Assembly: GCA_963738325.1 (NCBI GenBank)
Contig: CAVTWD010000013.1
Coordinates: 338,386 to 402,385, forward strand
DNA length: 64,000 nucleotides
From: CAVTWD01 sp963738325
GTDB lineage: Bacteria; Actinomycetota; Acidimicrobiia; Acidimicrobiales; Ilumatobacteraceae
Direction: 5' to 3'
Of this stretch, positions 27,000 through 35,722 are shown piece after piece. The position numbers were made by a program, and so were the translations under genes. The notes below the pieces were generated by a model. It had not been told where the DNA came from and ran no database searches. It saw only the letters and a program-made list of their open reading frames with translations. Positions within the stretch are counted from its first letter, which is position 1; every line of letters starts with the position of its first letter.

Positions 27000-29292
27000 C
27001 CACCCTCGATCGACGAATCCCAAAGGAATCCCCACGATGACCACCACCACCGATGAGATTCCAGACCTCCTTGTGTAGGCGCAAAGTCTCTGCGAGCGTT
27101 GATGTCTCTTTGACCGAGTAGAGGAGGGTGAGTGCGGTCCCGGGGTAGAGGGTTTCGGCGGCGGTGAGTTGCTCGCAGAGGGCGGCGAGCGCCCTTGTGC
27201 GGCGAGGGGCCGAGAGCGGCTCGATGCGGATGTGGAGCTCGTTCCCGTTGATCTGGAGATCAGCTGAGGTCTTGAAGATCTCGCGCAGCAGGGAGCGGGC
27301 TTCGTCCTGTGCTCGGGCGTAGTGCGGCTCGATCATCCGGGCGAGGGCCGACTCGGCGTTGTAGGTGGCCATGCGGATGGCGTCCATGATCCTCTTGCGC
27401 TCGACGTCGAGGCGCACAGCACCGGGGCGCGCCTGTTGGAGGGGGACCTTGGCCGGGATCGACTTGGCGCGCTGGGCTCGGGCCTCGAGCTCGGCGTAGG
27501 CGTCAGCGAACGCTTCTGCCAGCTCGGGTGTCGGCTTGCGTCCGTTGACCGAGCTGCGTCCGGCGGCTTGCTCGGCAGCCTCGATCAGGTTGCGGGCCTC
27601 GCGCACCTTGCGATCGGCGTCGCGCCGGGCGGGGTTCGCCACCAGGCGGTCCGGGTCGTCGGGGACGGTCTCGTAGGCGTCGAGGGCGTCGAGGCCGTAG
27701 TGGGCGCGCTGGTATCGGAAGAAGTTCTCCTGGCGCCAGCGGCTGAACATGGCGTGGGCGAGGAGGCCGACGTCGGGGTCGGCCCGGGTGGTGAGAACCT
27801 GGGTTTGGTGGCCGCTCGTCGGATCCAGACGGGTGATCTGGCGGCAGGCGAAGCGTCGGCGTTTGGTGTCGTAGGGGATGCGGACCCGTCGATCGGCGAG
27901 CAGGTAGTCGTGGGAGCGTCCGAGCTCGTCGACAAAGACGTGAGGGGCGAAGGCGCGGCGGGGCTCTCGGGCGGCGGGGCCTTTCCGGTAGGTCAAGATG
28001 TCGAAGCCGGCCTTGTCCAGCTGGGCGAAGAGCTTGGGTGACCAGCCGCCTCGGTCGAAGCAGATGGTCGGGCGAGCGTCGGGGCCGAGCAGCTCGCGGA
28101 CCTTGCTCGTCACTACCTTGAGCTCGCCGGCGAGACTGGCGCCGGGCGGGGCCTGCCAGACCAGCAGCCCGTCGCCGAAGCGATCCGACACCCAGGTGTC
28201 GACCTCGGCGGGCATGGCGATGCGCATGCGGGCCAGGTGGGCCTTGGGGATCTCGGCCTTGCCGTGATAGGCGCGCACGTGCCCGTCCACGTACAGCAGG
28301 CCCACCGCCTCGGGGTGCGCCTCGATGTGGTGACGCGCCAGCCCCATCACCAGCTCGTCGCTCGTGTGCTCCTTGGCCAGCTCCGCCATCCGGAAACGCA
28401 GGCGGGTGACCTCCGGGGCCCGATCCAGGCCGAGGAGGCGTCCGATCGAGGAGGGATCGAGCCGGGTGAGCCCCTCGGCGCGCGGCTCACCACACAGGCA
28501 CGAGAAGACCACGCACAAGATCAGCGAGCGCAGGCCGTAGAAAGCCGAACGCTGAACTCCTACCACCTTGCGCCCAGCGCCGTAGACCGAGGCGGCGACC
28601 GCCAACAGCCCGGTGGCGGCGAGCGTCGGCAGGATCACCAGCGCGCCGACCAGCGGCAGCGACGCGCCCTCGGTGATCACCGGTGCGGCTTCCTCGAGCA
28701 TCCCCCGGCGTGCCGCCCGCCGCTCGGCGCTGCGCTCGACCGGCCGGTTCAGCGCGACCAGGCCCGTCGCCGGCTCATCAGGCACAGGCGGTGGCGCCAG
28801 CTCGGGCACCGTGGCCCGCCGCACCGTGTCGGTGGAGACACCGGCAGCCTCGGCCACCTGGGCGAGGGTCATCCCCCCGGCCCGAAGCCGACGGATCTCG
28901 GCCGCCTTCTCCTCGGTCAGCTTGGACGGGCCCTTCGGTCCCTTGGGCTGTGGCAACAGCGCCTCAAGACCGCCTCGCTCATAGTCACCCCGCCAGCGCC
29001 ACAGCGTCGACTCGCTCACCCCGAACGCCCTGGCCACCTCCCGCTGGTCGGCGGCGTCGACGTTCACCAGCTGCACCGCGGCGAGCCGGCGCATCGCAGT
29101 GTCCGAGCCGCCCCAGGTCCACGCCGCCTGCCCCCAGACGAAGACCGTCCCCGCACCCTCGTCGTCTTCGAGGACCGCCACCCCGTCGCCCACGATCACC
29201 GAACCCGCCGGCGCCAAGGGCAGAGGCTGCTGCACGGACCCCAGTCTCTCCGCTGCCACCGCCATCGTCCGGCCCCCCAAGCAACACGACAT
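26899..29292 (-). CDS. DDE transposase reading through the element end
   Basis: The N terminus has two helix-turn-helix segments (QREVARAFGVSESTLWRWRG and GMTLAQVAEAAGVSTDTVRR). The catalytic core shows VGLLYVDGHVRAYHG, RPTICFDRGGWSPKLF and MFSRWRQENFFRYQRAHYGL, which supply a plausible D-D-E triad. From ATG 29290-29292 to the end of the left inverted repeat are exactly 744 codons with no stop. Translation passes through the repeat (RLHKEVW) into host DNA and ends only at 26899, adding 54 residues encoded by the neighbouring SDR and DUF4440 genes in antisense. A second ATG at 29265 is an alternative start. The IS family is not certain. Confidence 0.85.
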   Translation of the reverse strand: MSCCLGGRTMAVAAERLGSVQQPLPLAPAGSVIVGDGVAVLEDDEGAGTVFVWGQAAWTWGGSDTAMRRLAAVQLVNVDAADQREVARAFGVSESTLWRWRGDYERGGLEALLPQPKGPKGPSKLTEEKAAEIRRLRAGGMTLAQVAEAAGVSTDTVRRATVPELAPPPVPDEPATGLVALNRPVERSAERRAARRGMLEEAAPVITEGASLPLVGALVILPTLAATGLLAVAASVYGAGRKVVGVQRSAFYGLRSLILCVVFSCLCGEPRAEGLTRLDPSSIGRLLGLDRAPEVTRLRFRMAELAKEHTSDELVMGLARHHIEAHPEAVGLLYVDGHVRAYHGKAEIPKAHLARMRIAMPAEVDTWVSDRFGDGLLVWQAPPGASLAGELKVVTSKVRELLGPDARPTICFDRGGWSPKLFAQLDKAGFDILTYRKGPAAREPRRAFAPHVFVDELGRSHDYLLADRRVRIPYDTKRRRFACRQITRLDPTSGHQTQVLTTRADPDVGLLAHAMFSRWRQENFFRYQRAHYGLDALDAYETVPDDPDRLVANPARRDADRKVREARNLIEAAEQAAGRSSVNGRKPTPELAEAFADAYAELEARAQRAKSIPAKVPLQQARPGAVRLDVERKRIMDAIRMATYNAESALARMIEPHYARAQDEARSLLREIFKTSADLQINGNELHIRIEPLSAPRRTRALAALCEQLTAAETLYPGTALTLLYSVKETSTLAETLRLHKEVWNLIGGGGHRGDSFGIRRSRVVRRRSGPSRCLGGTSEGACCRPADRRRRARWRR

Positions 29293-29776
29293 ACCTCGCG
29301 TCCATTATCTCAGCCTTGGACCCGGCGTGCGTGGACTCTCCCTGGTCAGCGAACTCCAACCGCCGCTACACCAGGAGGTCTGGATTCGGAAGCGCGGCGA
29401 GCGATGGACGGTCGCCGAGATTGCTGCTGACACGGACACCCTGGCCTCCATCGTGACGGACGACTTCCGCCTCGTCGGCCCATTCGGGTTCGTCCTCGAC
29501 CGCAAGCAATGGCTCGACCGCTACCGCTGCGGGGACTTCGCCACCAGGGGCTTGAGGTGGCACGACGTTGACGTCCGCGACTACGGCGATATGGCCGTTT
29601 CGATCGGCACCCAGACTCAAGAGGCTGCCTACAAGGGCACCCCGACGAACGGCGACTTCCGCGTCAGCCACGTCTTCCTCCGACACGACGGGCGCTGGGC
29701 CATCGCCACGATGCACCTCAGCCTCACGTCGCCACCGACACCGCCCGCCCGGACACCCTCAACCGACGAGGCGTGA
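27037..29776 (+). pseudogene. DUF4440/SnoaL-like protein gene split by the insertion sequence
   Basis: The first eight codons (MTTTTDEI, 27037-27060) lie left of the insertion sequence and the other 129 (from CGG at 29387, RKRGERWTVAEIAADTDTLA) right of it. Removing the element with one ATT duplicate joins the parts in frame into a 137-residue protein, a normal size for NTF2-fold DUF4440 proteins. The right part continues VTDDFRLVGPFGFVLDRKQW and FRVSHVFLRHDGRWAIATMH. As it stands, translation from the ATG stops at a TAG inside the left inverted repeat after 13 codons. The gene follows the SDR gene and was presumably its operon partner. Confidence 0.85.
27061..29383. mobile_element. Insertion sequence, 2.3 kb, 18-bp inverted ends, 3-bp target duplication
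   Basis: The left end CCAGACCTCCTTGTGTAG (27061-27078) matches the reverse complement of the right end CTACACCAGGAGGTCTGG (29366-29383) at 17 of 18 positions. ATT flanks both sides (27058-27060 and 29384-29386), indicating a 3-bp target duplication. The only gene is a DDE transposase read right to left. The 73 bp between the transposase start and the right terminal repeat should hold its promoter. The near-perfect ends, clean target duplication and intact transposase suggest a recent, possibly still active, insertion. Confidence 0.9.
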
Positions 29777-29843
29777 GCGCGAACAGCGATCGACTCGATA
29801 CGCACGCGGTCCCCGCCCGTCGCCGTGCCGTCGCGGCTTGGTG

Positions 29844-30398
29844 CTATCGCTGGGCGATGCCGGCGAGCTGCAGGGCTTCACGCCGGCTGCGGACGTCCTG
29901 GATGTGGACGATTCGACCATGGCGGACGTTGATGACCTGAAAGACCTGCCGCCTTCGGGGGAAGATCGTGAACGTTACGACGGCCTGTTCGTTGTCGCCG
30001 GCCTCGACCTCGATGGTCGCCGTGGCGCTCGGTGTCGTGGCTCGCACCTTGTCCCGTTGGCCTTGGAGGACCGCACGGGCCTCATCGCGGCCGTGTCAAT
30101 ACATCTGCCGTTGGCGAGGAGTCCGCGAGGGGCACTTCGCCAGTGCACCTCGTCGTCCACGACACGCAGGGTGAGCTGCCCCTGGGGCCCGATCAGGGCG
30201 AGCCTGGCGTCTACTCGACCATGGGTAGTCGCCGTCGGGCCGCGGCGATCGCGTCGCCTTCCCGGGGGTGCGCCTTCTCCCGAACCGCAACCTGTCCACT
30301 TCGGCCTCGAAGGCGGCCCGGTCGACGGCCGCAGGCAGGCTCGGTGCGTTGATGGCGTCGGCCGCCGGGCGGCCCGGGTTTGTTGAGTCATCCTTCAC
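29844..30398 (-). pseudogene. Chimeric remnant: DUF899 N terminus joined to NTF2-like C terminus
   Basis: From ATG 30396-30398 (MKDDSTNPGRPAADAINAPS) the product reads RAAFEAEVDRLR, the typical start of DUF899 thioredoxin-like proteins, and after slips continues VDARLALIGPQGQLTL, also DUF899. Then it turns into a different family: EVHWRSAPRGLLANG and, after another slip, VRATTPSATATIEVEAGDNE, QVFQVINVRHGRIVHIQDVR and the stop at 29844. That second part is an NTF2/SnoaL-like C-terminal half. Two gene fragments are thus joined, with several frame changes. It cannot make either protein. Confidence 0.55.
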
Positions 30399-30671
30399 GA
30401 CTGTCTCCTCTCATGGTTCCGGCGACAACGCCCCGTCGGGCGGCCCCGAGCGAGGAAGCCCCGAACCTTCCCGAAACTCAGTCACGGTCCAGGCATGTCA
30501 TGCGACTCGCACAGCAGGGGGTTCGTCGTGTCGTGCTCCGGATGAGGCCATCGAGCATAGGTTCGGTAGAGCCGAGTCGTGCGGCGCCGCGTTCCCGCAA
30601 CCTGGGTACGAAGCAGCATGTTCGGGCAGCCGATCGAACATGCTCAGTCAGTGTCGGAAACGCGGTGCGCT

Positions 30672-31082
30672 TCACTCCCGCATGGCCGGCGTCACCGTCA
30701 GCCCGACGAGCAGCCCCTCCGGTGACATCACGTGCACGATGCGCTGGCCCCACGGCATCGTCCGCGGCTCGTGCAGCAGCCGGTAGCCCGCCGACTGCAA
30801 CTCGCGTGCGGCGGCATCGACGTCGTCGACGTCGAACTCGACGGTCGCTTGCGGTTCCGGGACGTCCGCCGGCCACACCGTGGTACCGAAGCACGCGTCT
30901 GCCGCTTCCGACAGTCGCCACAACCCGAGGTGCTTCAGGCCGTCGACCGCGCTCGTTGCGACGTAGTCGTACTCGGCGTCGACGACCTGCAAGGGCAGCC
31001 CGAGCGTCCTCTTATAGAAGCGCATGCTTTCGTCGCGATCGCGGACGATCGGCGAGAACCCTGCGCAGAACAGCACCTTCAC
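30672..31082 (-). CDS. VOC (glyoxalase/bleomycin-resistance fold) family protein
   Basis: Intact 136-residue single-domain protein: MKVLFCAGFSPIVRDRDESM, RFYKRTLGLPLQVVDAEYD, then VEFDVDDVDAAARELQSAGY and GQRIVHVMSPEGLLVGLTVT. The two beta-alpha-beta-beta-beta modules of the VOC fold are clear. A purine-rich AGGAGGTG before the ATG is a good ribosome-binding site. Substrate is unknown: dioxygenase, isomerase or binding protein are all possible. Upstream lies a degraded LLM fragment. Confidence 0.85.
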   Translation of the reverse strand: MKVLFCAGFSPIVRDRDESMRFYKRTLGLPLQVVDAEYDYVATSAVDGLKHLGLWRLSEAADACFGTTVWPADVPEPQATVEFDVDDVDAAARELQSAGYRLLHEPRTMPWGQRIVHVMSPEGLLVGLTVTPAMRE

Positions 31083-31151
31083 GTGTTCACCTCCTGGACG
31101 AGCGTTCGTGACGAGTCTCGCGTCGATCGCCGGCGATGTCTTGAACAGATC

Positions 31152-31493
31152 ATGCGTTCGACGTGTTCGTGGTCATCAGTACCCGCCTTGCACTCAGACG
31201 CCGACAGTCTCGCCAGGGAACATGCCGAGTCGGCGTCAGACCAATGGCGCCGAGTGCGTCGGACACATGCTCGACCTGGGACGGCCGCCGGCGCACGGTA
31301 GTAACACGACGTCGTCGACGCCGGCCTCGGCCAGGCGGCGCAGCTCCGTCTCGAGGTGGTCGAAGGGCATCGCCGTATCGGCCCGCACCGCCAGCACGTA
31401 CGCTGGTCCTATCACCGTCGCCATGTTCTGCACGACGTGTGGCTCCCGGAGAAGTGCCACCAGGTGTACGCCACGACTGCGCAGCACTGGCAT
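31152..31493 (-). pseudogene. C-terminal remnant of an LLM flavin oxidoreductase
   Basis: One frame reads MATVIGPAYVLAVRADTAMP and FDHLETELRRLAEAGVDDVV and then, after a slip near 31277, QVEHVSDALGAIGL with a stop near 31152. The helix LETELRRLAEAGVDDVVLLPC is what ends many luciferase-like oxidoreductases. The N-terminal barrel is absent. The region 31083-31560 otherwise holds nothing convincing. Confidence 0.4.
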
Positions 31494-31560
31494 GGCTCGT
31501 GGAGCGCTACCTCACCCCGGCAATCGTTCCGATTCCCCTTCGCCAGCAACATGATCGCCC

Positions 31561-32467
31561 TCAGGCGTTGGCGGCGGTTGGATCGTAGGAGCCGACGGTG
31601 AACTCGGCGCCTTGGGGATCCCGGATGGTGGCGATCCGGACCAGGCCTCCCCCACGGTCAGCCGGTGGCGACACCACGGTGCCACCGAGCTTCACCGCCC
31701 GCTCCGCCAGGGCATCCGTGTCGGCGACCGAGAACGTCACGCTCCAGTGCGATGAGATGACGGCGTCGCCAACCGCCGTCATCCACCCGATGGCGTCGCT
31801 GAACCCATCGGGGACCGACGCGTCAGCGTGGCGGCGTTTGATGTCTGGATCACGGATGGCCAGGAAGTCGCCGTAGCCGGGAAGTCGCCAGATGAAGCTC
31901 TCGCCCTCGGCCTCGCCACCTCCGAAGTCGACCGGGTCGGCCAGCCAACCGAAGATTGCGCCGTAGAACGCCTTGGCGCGGTCGGGATTGTTGGTGCTGA
32001 GATCGCTCGAGTCCCACGTGCCCGGGTAGTTTGACCAGTTGGGCACCGTGGCGGTAGCCAGGCTGCCACAGACGGATGTGGGCGCCGTCGGGATCGACGA
32101 GGGCGGCCCACCGGCCGGCGACGGCGCCTGGTGGACCGGCGTCGACCGGCGCAACCAGCGTCGCAGCGCCGAGCGGGACAGCCTGCGCGGTGGTGGCGTC
32201 TGCGTCGGCGACACTGACGTACGTGTTCCACGTCGGCGTGCCGGTCACTCCGGGCGTCGGTGAGGCGATGGCGGCGATGTCGAATCCGCGGAGGCTGGCG
32301 ACGAGGTACTCGTCGTCCACCTGCGGCGGCAGCTTGTTCTCGAAGACCCAGCCCAAGAGCGGGCCGTAGAACGCGGCGGCCGCCTCCGGATCAGGCTGCT
32401 CGGTGTCGATCAGACGGGGGACGCCAGGCGGGTAGCTCGTGCGGTCGATGACTTCGGTCGCGGCCAT
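31561..32467 (-). pseudogene. Two-domain VOC family protein, one frameshift
   Basis: The N-terminal module (ATEVIDRTSYPPGVPRLIDT, AAAFYGPLLGWVFENKLPPQ, ALVDPDGAHIRLWQPGYRHG) is in one frame. After a slip near 32050 the second module follows (NYPGTWDSSDLSTNNPDRAK, AFYGAIFGWLADPVDFGG, LVRIATIRDPQGAEFTVGSY). This duplicated arrangement of about 300 residues is common in actinobacteria (CFP30B-like proteins). All parts are present, so the gene may be intact in the organism. The upstream LLM reading frame overlaps its start. Confidence 0.75.
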
Positions 32468-33466
32468 GCGTGCATGATGTCATGGCGACGTGGCCACGTC
32501 CGGGCCACGTTCGCGTGTCCTGCGCAAGGGCGAGCCGCACGAGCAGGTCGTGGATGTCGGCGCGGTCACTCACGCGACGTCCCTCGGTCTCGTTCACGAC
32601 CCGAACCGCGCGGGCGATCGCGGTCTTCACCTCGGCGAGGTAGCCGACGTGGGCGCGATAGCCGTCGAGACCGACCTTCATCGTGAGGATCGACACGTGG
32701 GTACCGCCGACCTGGGCCCACTTCGCCGCCGTGTCGACGACGTCGGCCGCCGCACGAGCGCGGGTCAGGATGAGCTCAAGACCGAACTGCTCCCCGTCGC
32801 GTCCCTCGCCAGCGAGGAGCGCGCGCACGCGGTCGAGTCGTTCGAGAGCGCCCTCGACATCGCCGGCGAAGGAAAAGCCGTCACCCATCCGGCTGGCGCG
32901 CCGGAACGCAGCCTCGCCGAAGCCCCCGAACCAGATCGGGATCTGCCGTCGTGGACGGGGATTGATGCAGCCGCGTTCGATGTGATCGAACTCACCGTCG
33001 AAGGTGACGAGCGGCTCCGACCACAACCGACGCAACAGAGACACCTGCTCGGTGAGGCGTCGACCGCGGCTCGCGAAGTCCTGCCCAAGCGCGTCGTACT
33101 CCACCCAGTTCCAACCGGTACCCACACCGAGGCGGAGACGGCCGTGGGAGAGCAGATCGACATCGGCCGCTTGCTGCGCGACGAGGACCGTCTGGCGCTG
33201 GGGCAGGATCAGCACACCGGTCGCGAGCTCGATTCGGCTCGTGATCGCAGCCGCGAAGCCCATCGCGACGACGGGTCATGGAACGGATCGTGCTGGGTAT
33301 ACGGACCCCATAACGGCGGTTCACGGTCAGCATGGTCGGCACCCACGACGTGGTCGTAGAACAGCAGTGAGTCGTACTCGAGCTGTTCGACCGCGGCGGC
33401 GATCGACGGGAGCGCCTCGGGATCGTGAGACACCTCGATCTGCGGGAAGGCCACACCGAACTTCAT
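32391..33466 (-). pseudogene. LLM class flavin-dependent oxidoreductase, one frameshift
   Basis: The start ATG 33464-33466 overlaps the preceding stop (ATGA) and gives MKFGVAFPQIEVSHDPEALP, then YDSLLFYDHVVGADHADREP. A single missing base near 33265 moves the frame to MGFAAAITSRIELATGVLIL, LSHGRLRLGVGTGWNWVEYD, ALGQDFASRGRRLTEQ and IPIWFGGFGEAAFRRASRMG. This is a normal F420/FMN LLM TIM barrel. The C-terminal extension past GYLAEVKTAIARAVRV overlaps the next gene by 77 bp and may also result from an indel. Confidence 0.75.
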
Positions 33467-33921
33467 CCCTTGGCTCTCCTCGGATTCCTGGCACCACCAT
33501 CGCGCCGCGGTTCGATTCCTGCCTCGAGCACACGGCGCTCGACGATGCGCCACGCGCCGTCGAGACGGACCCACCGATCGTGGTACTCGCCCCACAGCAC
33601 CATGTCCGGGCGTTCGTGATCGCGGTAACGGTGCCACGCGCGCACGTAGCTCACCGCGTCGGCCGTGGTCTCGCTGGTGAAGGTGATCGCGATGTTGCCG
33701 ATGAGGTGCTGCGTCGCCTCGAACGGTGCGAGCGCTCTGTTCATCCAGTCGACGACGGCGTCGACGCCGTGGATGTCGCCGCTGTGCGGCGACGCGAACA
33801 CACACTTGGTCGCGAAGACCTCGCGGTGGCCGTCGGTCTCGAGCCAATCCGTGGCCCGGGCGTACCGGAACATCTGATCGGCGATCGCCGAACGGTCTTC
33901 CAGGCGGTGGTCGTGGTCCAT
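33463..33921 (-). CDS. NTF2/SnoaL-fold protein
   Basis: Intact 152-residue protein: SAIADQMFRYARATDWLETD, VDAVVDWMNRALAPFEATQH, TADAVSYVRAWHRYRDHERP and RWVRLDGAWRIVERRVLEAG. This is the SnoaL-like/ketosteroid-isomerase cone fold, used for isomerases, dehydratases and small-ligand binding. The stop overlaps the LLM oxidoreductase start, indicating translational coupling and probably a shared pathway. Its upstream side is the broken hsdM stub. Confidence 0.8.
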   Translation of the reverse strand: MDHDHRLEDRSAIADQMFRYARATDWLETDGHREVFATKCVFASPHSGDIHGVDAVVDWMNRALAPFEATQHLIGNIAITFTSETTADAVSYVRAWHRYRDHERPDMVLWGEYHDRWVRLDGAWRIVERRVLEAGIEPRRDGGARNPRRAKG

Positions 33922-33965
33922 CAGGCCTCCCTCGTCGTACTGCGTCGTGTGGGCCCGACGAGCGA

Positions 33966-34100
33966 CAGCGCTCCTCGGCCATCTCCAGGAACAGCAGGTA
34001 GGTGAGCTGCTCGACGTACTCGATCGTCGACACCCCGTCGTCCCGCAGCACGTTGCAGAAGTTCCACAGCTTCTGGACGAGCAGGTTCGACCAGTTCATC
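33966..34100 (-). pseudogene. hsdM: N-terminal stub of type I restriction methylase subunit HsdM
   Basis: From ATG 34098-34100 the frame encodes NWSNLLVQKLWNFCNVLRDD and STIEYVEQLTYLLFLEMAEE, the typical first helices of HsdM_N. After about 45 residues the similarity ends abruptly. The rest of HsdM (about 450 residues), HsdS and HsdR are absent; the NTF2/LLM operon follows instead. The start overlaps the hepT stop (TGATG), so hepT and hsdM were translationally coupled. Confidence 0.7.
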
Positions 34101-34438
34101 AGTGCGGTCCCCCCGCGCGCCATGCCTCGATGGCGCCCACGAGCTGGGGAACATCGACCTCGGCAGTGACCCACAGCTCATCGGGCTCGATGCGTGGTAG
34201 TGATGGCTCAACCGGTCACGCAGCCGGACGACCTCGCGCCAGGGCACCCAGGAATCGAGGCGCGCACGGCTTCGCTGAGCGCCTTCGACGCCTCACCGAG
34301 GATCTCCAGGCGCCGCTCCACGGGTCGCCGGAGCGCGACATCATCATCGAACGCGGCGCGGCCGCGAGCGACGATCCCGGCAACCTCCGCGCCGACAGGA
34401 ACGATGTCATCGAGCCGCTTCTCGTCGGCGCGACTCAC
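34100..34438 (-). pseudogene. hepT: HepT-like HEPN toxin (DUF86), two frameshifts
   Basis: Three frame pieces give a HEPN protein: DIVPVGAEVAGIVARGRAAF and VERRLEILGEASKALSEAVR, then WREVVRLRDRLSHHYH, then EPDELWVTAEVDVPQLVGAI and stop at 34100-34102. RDRLSHHY matches the RX4HXY motif of HepT RNase toxins, whose Tyr is AMPylated by the MntA partner. The start overlaps the mntA stop by four bases. Motifs and order are complete, so the frameshifts may be artefacts. Confidence 0.7.
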
Positions 34439-34743
34439 AGCAGAACGAGGTCTCGACGGATGTCGTCGTCCCGGTCGAGCAGCGCACCGGCCGAGAGGAC
34501 GTCGACCCGACAGCCGAGCAGCTCGCCCAGACCATCCTTCAAACGGATCACGTCGAGGAGGGATATGCCGGCATCGAACTCGACGAGGAAGTCGATGTCG
34601 CTCTCGGGGCCATCCTCGCCGCGGGCGACCGAGCCGAACACGGCGGCGCTGCGGCCGTTGTGCGCCCGGACGGTGGTGGGGATCTCGTCACGATGCTGCT
34701 CGACGAGCGATCCGAGGCGGGTAGAAGCGAGCGGCACAGCCAT
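34435..34743 (-). CDS. mntA: MntA-like antitoxin nucleotidyltransferase
   Basis: Protein of 102 residues from ATG 34741-34743. It has the minimal nucleotidyltransferase motif FGSVARGEDGPESDIDFLVE, which fits GSX10DXD exactly, and a further acidic strand (CRVDVL). MntA proteins transfer AMP to a tyrosine of HepT and thereby silence the toxin. The gene directly precedes and overlaps hepT, the usual order of this type VII system. It is divergent from the methyltransferase gene at 34861. Confidence 0.85.
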   Translation of the reverse strand: MAVPLASTRLGSLVEQHRDEIPTTVRAHNGRSAAVFGSVARGEDGPESDIDFLVEFDAGISLLDVIRLKDGLGELLGCRVDVLSAGALLDRDDDIRRDLVLL

Positions 34744-34860
34744 GAGTCTACGAGCGCGCCTTTCGCACTCGGCCCGCTTCGGGCCTGCTGCCGACGCGAC
34801 TCGCTCAGCCCGGGCACTGCGGCGCCCGCGGGGAGGAGCGCTGGTGGTAGAGAAGCGGAT

Positions 34861-35470
34861 ATGAGCCAGGAGCCTGGAGCCCGGGATCTCATCGCCAGGT
34901 TTGAAGCCGCGTACGAAGCCACGCCGCCGTGGGACATCGGTGCGCCACAACCGGCGTTCGCGAAGCTCGCCGCTGACGGGCGGCTGCGGGGACGGGTGCT
35001 CGACGTCGGGTGCGGTACCGGAGAGCACGTGTTGCTGGCGGCTGAGGTCGGATGCGAAGCGGTGGGGATGGACATCGCTCCGAGCGCGATCCGGCTCGCC
35101 GGGGCAAAGGCGACAGAGCGCCGGCTACGGGCGCGCTTCATCGTTGGAGACGCCCGCCACCTCGGTTCGCTGGGCGAGCGATTCGACATCGTCGTGGATT
35201 GCGGGCTCTTCCACGTCTTCGACGACGAGGATCGTCCGCCGTTCGTCGAGAGCCTCGCCTCAGGTGGTTCGTCCGGCGGGCCGCTACTTCGTGCTCTGCT
35301 TCAGTGAAGAGGAGCCGCCCGGGTGGGGCCCACGCCGCGTCACTCAGGCCGAGATCCGTGCGGCGTTCGTGAACGGCTGGGATGTCGAGACCATCGAGCC
35401 CACGGAGCTACGTGTGACGATCCGCACGGATCCAGTCCGCGCATGGTTCGCCACCATTCGGCGCACCTGA
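34861..35470 (+). pseudogene. Class I SAM-dependent methyltransferase, one frameshift
   Basis: ATG 34861 starts MSQEPGARDLIARFEAAYEA, with a Trp-Asp (PPWDIGAPQPAF) lead-in. The SAM motif is RVLDVGCGTGEHVLLAAEVG, followed by GMDIAPSAIRLAGAKA and FDIVVDCGLFHVFDDEDRPP. A slip near 35262 moves to RYFVLCFSEEEPPGWGPRRV and the C terminus DPVRAWFATIRRT. Full length about 203 residues, normal for this thiopurine-methyltransferase-like group. Substrate unknown. Confidence 0.75.
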
Positions 35471-35722
35471 GAGATACATCGCGGGTCATCGTCGACAACA
35501 CCGCGGACTCCTCGCAAGCACCGATAGTGACGCCGGGTGATGCCGCGTCACCGCGTCGACTACCGCCGGGTTGCCGCGACCAGGCCCACACTGTGGGGTT
35601 GTGCTCGACCACCGGCGCCTCTGGCGCCCCTGATGCGAAAGGTCAGAGCCGGCGAGTGGCCCGCGCTGAGCCGGTACCGAGCGAAGATGCAGCCAACCAC
35701 CACCGAACGAGAGCGCTCGAGG

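Noticed and set aside
27037..27078. A 13-codon peptide MTTTTDEIPDLLV
   Set aside because: It exists only because the insertion sequence supplies PDLLV and the stop. The first eight codons belong to the split DUF4440 gene.
28237..29430. Plus-strand open frame opposite the transposase
   Set aside because: Antisense shadow rich in Arg, Pro and His; the transposase on the other strand has helix-turn-helix and DDE motifs.
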